Shown here: positions 59,285 through 64,000 of the stretch, in pieces
How the letters are laid out: each line of letters begins with the position of its first letter
Position numbering within the stretch: the stretch's first letter is position 1
Source: Sipunculus nudus
Lineage: Eukaryota > Annelida > Sipuncula > Golfingiida > Sipunculidae
NCBI GenBank assembly: GCA_026874595.1
Contig: CM049314.1
Location: 13,572,729 to 13,636,728, forward strand
Direction: 5' to 3'
DNA: 64,000 bases
Program-made: the position numbers and the translations under genes
The notes under the pieces: generated by a model
The model's input: the letters and a program-made list of their open reading frames with translations, nothing else
Databases searched by the model: none
Told to the model about the DNA's origin: nothing

Positions 59285-60203
59285 TTTGCTCTTTGGACAG
59301 CGTAAGGACACTTGCTGCAGCGTTAGGAGGTTAACGGGTACAAATTCAATTTTGAGTGGTTCGACGTCTCCTATAATAAGCTATGTACTCTGCCCTCCGA
59401 TTCCTCCTGGAAATTTGATAGATTGGAGAATCTAGTGCGGGGAGGGAATAAGAGCAAAGCCATAATAGAAATCATACCATGGCCGAAACCTATGATCTGG
59501 ATATATCCACGGGAAAACGATATTCAGTATCCGGGATATATTAGACAACTGCCTGTTACCTAGTTCCTGTCGCTTGAAGGGAATAAACTAAACTTCCTTT
59601 GCACATCGGATGTGTTTGATGTTTACTGGAAGAAGTTTATAACTAATCAAGTGGACGTGCATCAACAAGTAGCATTTCTTATTTAAATAGTATCGTTCGT
59701 ATCGACCACCATTTATTGTAAGAATGGAAAATTTACTGCCCTGTGAGTGCAAAGGAAGTTGAGTCTAATTTGAATAACGTTCATCAGAACCTGCGGAAAT
59801 CCACCACAGGTAAGCTGGAATGTTAAGGAGGAAATGCAGTTTGTCTAGCTCACGGCCTGCCCGAACCGGGAGTGTATGTTGGAAGTTGTAGGCAATTAAT
59901 CTCTGGAATAGGAAATGTGACGATATCGCATCTTTAAAAGGGACATTTTCGTGCAACGCATAGAATATGATAGGTAAACATGCATATGTAATGTTTTATG
60001 TTTCTGCATATGCGATGAAAATGTTCCATATGTACGAGTCACAGTATCTACCACTGAGTTTGGCTTTACTTGCCTTGCCTTTTTCCTTGCTGATTTATTT
60101 TCTGTATAATGTTGAGATATTCTGACAAAATGCACTTCAGGCTACTGCAGTAAGCAATGTTGGAAACAATGCCAATAAATGCAAAATAACAATAACAGAT
60201 TAA
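59285..60203 (+). pseudogene. gamma-C: alpha-like LRR-Ig pseudogene
   Basis: Lacks the signal peptide and LRRNT; collinear with gamma-B from the first LRR. Best preserved at its end: the helix region reads LPLSLALLALPFSLLIYFL after an open Ig-to-membrane linker. The tail is decayed before the final ITD-stop. Numerous stops upstream. Confidence 0.75.
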
Positions 60204-60921
60204 CATTCTCTGAAGTGCCCTACTGGATTGTCCTGACTTTACTGTCTATATGCAAATATTTTTGTTTTATTTGGTTCGTTCGGAGGAAGTATTAAATATA
60301 ATATTCGCATATTTATATATTGTCTACAACATGTATATAGTATGTATAAATATATAATCCATTTCACACATGCAATGAGAAACAGCGTGAGTATTGCACA
60401 TGTTTATAGAATAGATACCACATGCATACACAATGATTGCAGAATAGATTGCATATGTAAACAGAATGTATAAATACATACGTTTAGTTGCCCATTTCAT
60501 AACTAAATTATTGACTTCTTTTATCAGTGCTGTTTATAAAATTCAGTTAAAAATCCCAAAATTATTAGAAAGAAGCGATATTAGAGAAGGTGAAAAAATA
60601 TAATTTGAAGTGGCATCTCCAGAGACCTGTTACTATAAGAATGGACAACATAGGATTTAACCGTTGAAATAAGCAGTATACTCTTTCGGCAAATGCGTTG
60701 GTGAAACTTTATACAAGCCGGATACAAGGATGTGTGCATATGCACTGGTCAACTGGTTTTATGAGTTAAAGTGTCAGGTAAAGGAATAGGACAACAAGCT
60801 AAACACCCTTTATACCGTTTTCTTTCCTTTTTAAAACTAAACATGGATAACACATAATATTATCGCTCGTATTTAGAAATTACTTGCCCGCAGAAGGTAG
60901 CTGGAGCTTAACGTGTTTGGT
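60204..60921. other. spacer gamma-C to LTR
   Basis: Equivalent to 11783-12494. No gene is recognised. Confidence 0.5.
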
Positions 60922-61202
60922 TGTCACAAGGTTCACCGACCTGCTATCACTTTGTGGCAAAGGCTTTCATATACAGGCCTACTATTTATCCATGTCGATG
61001 GGCCAACAAGGTTTTTTGTATTAATGCTGTACCCAGGGATTTTTTGTTATTGTGTATCGGTCTGGGGTGCTCTTGTACTCAGGTATGGCAGTAAACTTGT
61101 CCAGTTAACCCTGGCAGGTCCCTTTTTCATAAGTGTATTGACCCAAGCCCAGTCATACATAGCAAGCTGCTAACACACGGCCTGACTTTTTCATTTTTTT
61201 CT
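60922..61202 (+). repeat. 5' LTR of Gmr1-like element, interrupted (unit C)
   Basis: Starts TGTCACAAGGTTCAC at the same flanking sequence (gtgt..ggt) as in units A and B. It continues to ttttttctt, where the LINE begins. The remainder of the LTR lies beyond the window if present. Confidence 0.8.
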
Positions 61203-61560
61203 TATATATATATATATATCTTTATTCTGGAAATGAAGGCCTCAGGCCCATATATCCAACATATATACATACAAAATACATAATACATAATACATGGTCA
61301 CGTAAAAAAAAAAAACAATAATAAATGATAAGAATAAATAATTAATAAATAAACAATTAAATGAATACAGTTTTTAACAATACACAGTTATCATTAATAA
61401 AATATTAACAGAAATGACATTTTTATCAACTGAATAAATACACAATGTAATTTTATAAGGTAACTATTTGTGTTTCACAAAATGATTAAAGTTAATGGTT
61501 ATTACATAGAATAAATTTCATAACAACATAAAATATGATACATTGAAAATTGTTCACTTA

Positions 61561-62490
61561 CTAGTTCAAAGAATCGTTTAGAATTGACTCTCTTTTAACA
61601 AATGCCAAATATACAAATGCTGAAAGCTTATTAATTGTGACATAATTTGTTGTGGACATTAATGAAACGAAAGACATATCTTTAAATTCAGACAGATATT
61701 TTTCTCTTAATGAAATATATAAAGGACATTTAATGACAAAATGGAACTCATCTTCAATATATGATTCTCCATGTTTAAGACAAAATTTACAACATCTCTC
61801 TTCCCAGGCTATTTTCTTGTGGCGACCAACTTCTACTTCTAAGCTATGTGATGATGTTCTATATCGTTTATTTGGAACTGCTGATAAATATAATTCAGTG
61901 TTTAATAAGCTTTTAAAGATAGCATATGTTTTTAATCTTCCATTATTTTCTATGTTAGCTGTCCATTCTTGTCTTTCATTATCATGCAACCTTTGTTTGA
62001 AACCTGACAGAAATATATTAATATTACCTACATCTTGAAATATCCATGTATATCCAAATCCAGTTGAAAATAATATATTTTTTACCCTTGTTGCCCACGT
62101 ATACTTTCCTAATTCATCTAGCCTATGTAATTTAGAATATAAACGCTTAGGGTACCTATAATTTTCCATTCTTAGTAATTTAACCCAATAAGAAATACAT
62201 TTTAACATAAATCTGATTTTCAGAGAAAACCTTCCACACTCACCAAGTGCTGCAGCATTTGGTGAAGAAGAGTTAATCCCAAGTACGTATTTACAGAATT
62301 TATTGTGGACCTGTTCTATTTTATCTTGTTTTTTGTAACCCCACAATTCGCTGCCATATGAAAGTACAGGTACAACCATCTTATCAAATAAAGAAAATGA
62401 TTCTTTTACAGTAATATATGTATTATCAGAAATGAATTTTCTTATCATTAAAACAGTTTTATTTGCTTGACACACAAGATGTTTTTCCAT
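61561..62490 (-). pseudogene. LINE pol, C-terminal part
   Basis: 309 codons in the same frame as the RT segment, separated from it by one TGA (62497-62499) that probably replaces a Trp codon. It contains thumb sequences (FDKMVVPVLSYGSELWG, VHNKFCKYVLGI) and ends with a Cys/His cluster (CCKFCLKHGE, DEFHFVIKCPLY) typical of the C-terminal zinc-binding motif of this LINE group. Stop at 61561-61563. Confidence 0.85.
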
Positions 62491-62496
62491 TTCTGC

Positions 62497-63453
62497 TCAT
62501 TTTAGACAAGAAGTAAATTCCCCTCCCAAATACCTATAACTATTTACTACTTCAAGCTTTCTTCCTTTATAATACCATTTTTCATATTTCTTTAACGTCC
62601 CCCCATTTCTAAATACAACAACTTTAGTTTTGTCCACATTCAACTTCATTCCATAACGGTTACAAAAATATTCAAGTTTATCAATTTGATTCTGTAATCT
62701 TCCAACTGTGTCTCCAAAACAAACAATATCATCAGCGAACATTAGCATTGTCAAAGGTTGTGTTTTCTGGTCTACAAATATACCTTGATTTAAATCCTGC
62801 ATTATATAATACAATTCATTCATAAAGAAGGTAAATAAAAGTGGGCTTATCATACAACCCTGTCTTACTCCAATATTACATGAAAAATATTCTGAAAGCC
62901 CCTTATTTGTAATAACACATGACTGAAATTTAGCATACATGGACTTTAAAATATTTAACATTTTTCCTTGTATCCCACACTTATGAAGTACATAAAATAA
63001 TATTTTGTGTTGTAAACAATCGAAAGCTTTGGAAAAATCTATGAAAATTGCATAAAATCTTCCTTTTTTCCTCGTCAGATATGTTTCAATAAAAGACATT
63101 AGAGTAAACATATTATCTGTAGTACTGTATTTTCTTCTGTAACCTGCCTGTTCTTCAAGAAATATACTGTTGGCTTCAGCCCATTTAATTAATCTTTCAT
63201 TAAGAATTTTTGTGAATAACTTGCTAACAGTATTTAATAGTGAGATACCTCTGTAATTATTTGGATCATTGGTGGAGCCCTTTTTATGAAATGGAAAAAT
63301 AATGGCTTTAGACCATTCTGCTGGGAATTCACCTTTAGAATAAATAATATTAAAGAAACTTTCTAATAATGGTACTAAAAGAGTTTGGTTTTCTTTCAAT
63401 AATTCAACAGTGATCCCATCTGGACCAGGAGCTTTACCACTTTTCATATCCAA
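62497..63453 (-). pseudogene. LINE pol, reverse transcriptase domain
   Basis: 318 codons with the RT motifs in order: GKAPGPDGITVELL, WSKAIIFPFHKKGS, NYRGISLLNTVSKLF, FIDFSKAFDCLQH, IGVRQGCMISPLLF, MLMFADDIVCFGD (catalytic Asp pair) and LNVDKTKVVVF, then YRYLGGEF. At its start a one-base loss in a T run (near 63452) separates it from upstream codons NMDINQEEIRKT. A second shift and a stop lie near 63675. Otherwise intact; catalytic residues present. Confidence 0.9.
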
Positions 63454-64000
63454 AAAGTTTTCCTTATTTCCTCTTGGTTTATATCCATATTAATATCATT
63501 TAAGAGTTCATCTGAGTTATCATCCTGAAAGTTATTTTCATCAATGTACTTTTCAAAGTCCTTATATAAAGAATTAAAATTCTCTGTGAACAGACATTTA
63601 AAATATTTAACCCATTTATCTTTTGTAATGTTACTGCTTACATTCTTTCTCTTTGATACTTTAATCTTCCTTAACAGTCATTTAAAGTTCTACATTGCTG
63701 TAGATCCCTTATAAGTGAACGATTATATTTCATCTGATGCAATTTACATATTTCTTTAAATTTTAATTTAGCTATTCTATATTCCATAAAATCAGTTTCA
63801 CTGTTTGAGATTTTGAATTTATTCAAAGCTCTGTATTTTTCTCTCTTCATATTTGTACATTCTTCTGTCCACCAATTCGGCTGCTTGTATATTAATTTTT
63901 TTGCCTTGCCACTAGTTTTCTTTTCATAAGTTTGAATTGCTATGTACTCAAATAAATTTCGTAACAGAGAAGCACTATTTTCAATATCATTTTACATATG
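63454..64000 (-). pseudogene. LINE pol, linker upstream of RT
   Basis: Minus-strand coding sequence in two or three frames: LFTENFNSLYKDFEKYIDEN, KDKWVKYFKC, RSLIRDLQQCRTLND and KQPNWWTEEC. The endonuclease domain would lie past the right edge. Confidence 0.7.

Larger units (their letters stand above)
47483..61202 (+). repeat. tandem segmental duplication, unit C (diverged)
   Basis: Third block. It is collinear with A and B from the 5' spacer through alpha, beta, gamma and the first 280 bp of the LTR, where a LINE interrupts it. It is clearly more diverged from A and B than these are from each other. It keeps the complete alpha 3' half, a 4.6-kb alpha-beta spacer and a complete beta 5' end in place of the minisatellite, so it shows the state before that rearrangement. 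Confidence 0.85.
61203..64000 (-). mobile_element. non-LTR retrotransposon (LINE, CR1/L2/Jockey-like), 3' part
   Basis: On the minus strand, its 3' end at 61203 is a short (TA)n tail preceded by an AATAAAG-like end and about 340 bp of 3' UTR. The pol ORF extends upstream beyond the window. The left part at 63730-63910 reads NWWTEECTNMKREKYRALN, typical of the linker between endonuclease and reverse transcriptase. It inserted into the LTR of unit C, so it is younger than the LTR element. Few lesions suggest relative youth. Confidence 0.85.

Overview
The window is eukaryotic and animal-like. It is AT-rich with many long (TA)n and (CA)n(TA)n tracts, carries a Gmr1-type Ty3/gypsy element, a LINE, tRNA-derived SINEs and MITEs, and encodes LRR-Ig membrane receptors whose coding part sits in one large exon. 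A marine invertebrate, probably a lophotrochozoan such as a mollusc, is the likeliest source; the phylum is an inference, not something read directly. No prokaryotic operons, rRNA genes or CRISPR arrays were seen.

Layout. Positions 1-4496 are a left flank with degenerate repeats, a possible LTR primer-binding site on the minus strand, a 48-bp minisatellite that reads on the minus strand as a 16-residue Thr/Gln repeat followed by a coiled-coil-like segment, and a LINE reverse-transcriptase scrap. From 4497 the window is a tandem array of three related blocks: unit A (4497-24950), unit B (25111-47482) and unit C (47483-61202, then broken by a LINE that runs off the right edge). A and B are very alike; C is more divergent and keeps a more ancestral structure.

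Each unit carries, all on the plus strand, related LRR-Ig genes called here alpha, beta, gamma, zeta, delta and epsilon. The architecture is signal peptide, LRRNT, about 4-5 LRRs, LRRCT, one Ig domain, a transmembrane segment and a short tail. Most copies are broken. Delta-A is the best preserved (open ectodomain and membrane segment, tail cut by a stop). Beta-C and alpha-C have open ectodomains with lesions at the membrane boundary. In units A and B the 3' half of alpha and the 5' end of beta are replaced by about 2 kb of the same 48-bp minisatellite found in the left flank. A Gmr1-like retrotransposon lies at the same site after gamma in all three units, so it inserted before the block multiplied.

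The most notable signal is in the cytoplasmic tails. Although alpha, beta and delta differ elsewhere, each ends in a C-terminal Glu-Pro-Ile-Tyr-Ala (EPIYA) or near-EPIYA motif a few codons before the stop: alpha-C EPIYA, delta-A and delta-B EPIYA, beta-C EPIYS, beta-B VPIYA. EPIYA is best known as the Src-family phosphorylation and SH2-docking motif of bacterial effectors such as CagA. A tandem family of LRR-Ig receptors ending in this motif, undergoing birth-and-death with recurrent loss of tail or membrane anchor, is the candidate undescribed system here. The functional interpretation (tyrosine-based signalling, perhaps immune or recognition receptors with tail-less and secreted variants) is inference.
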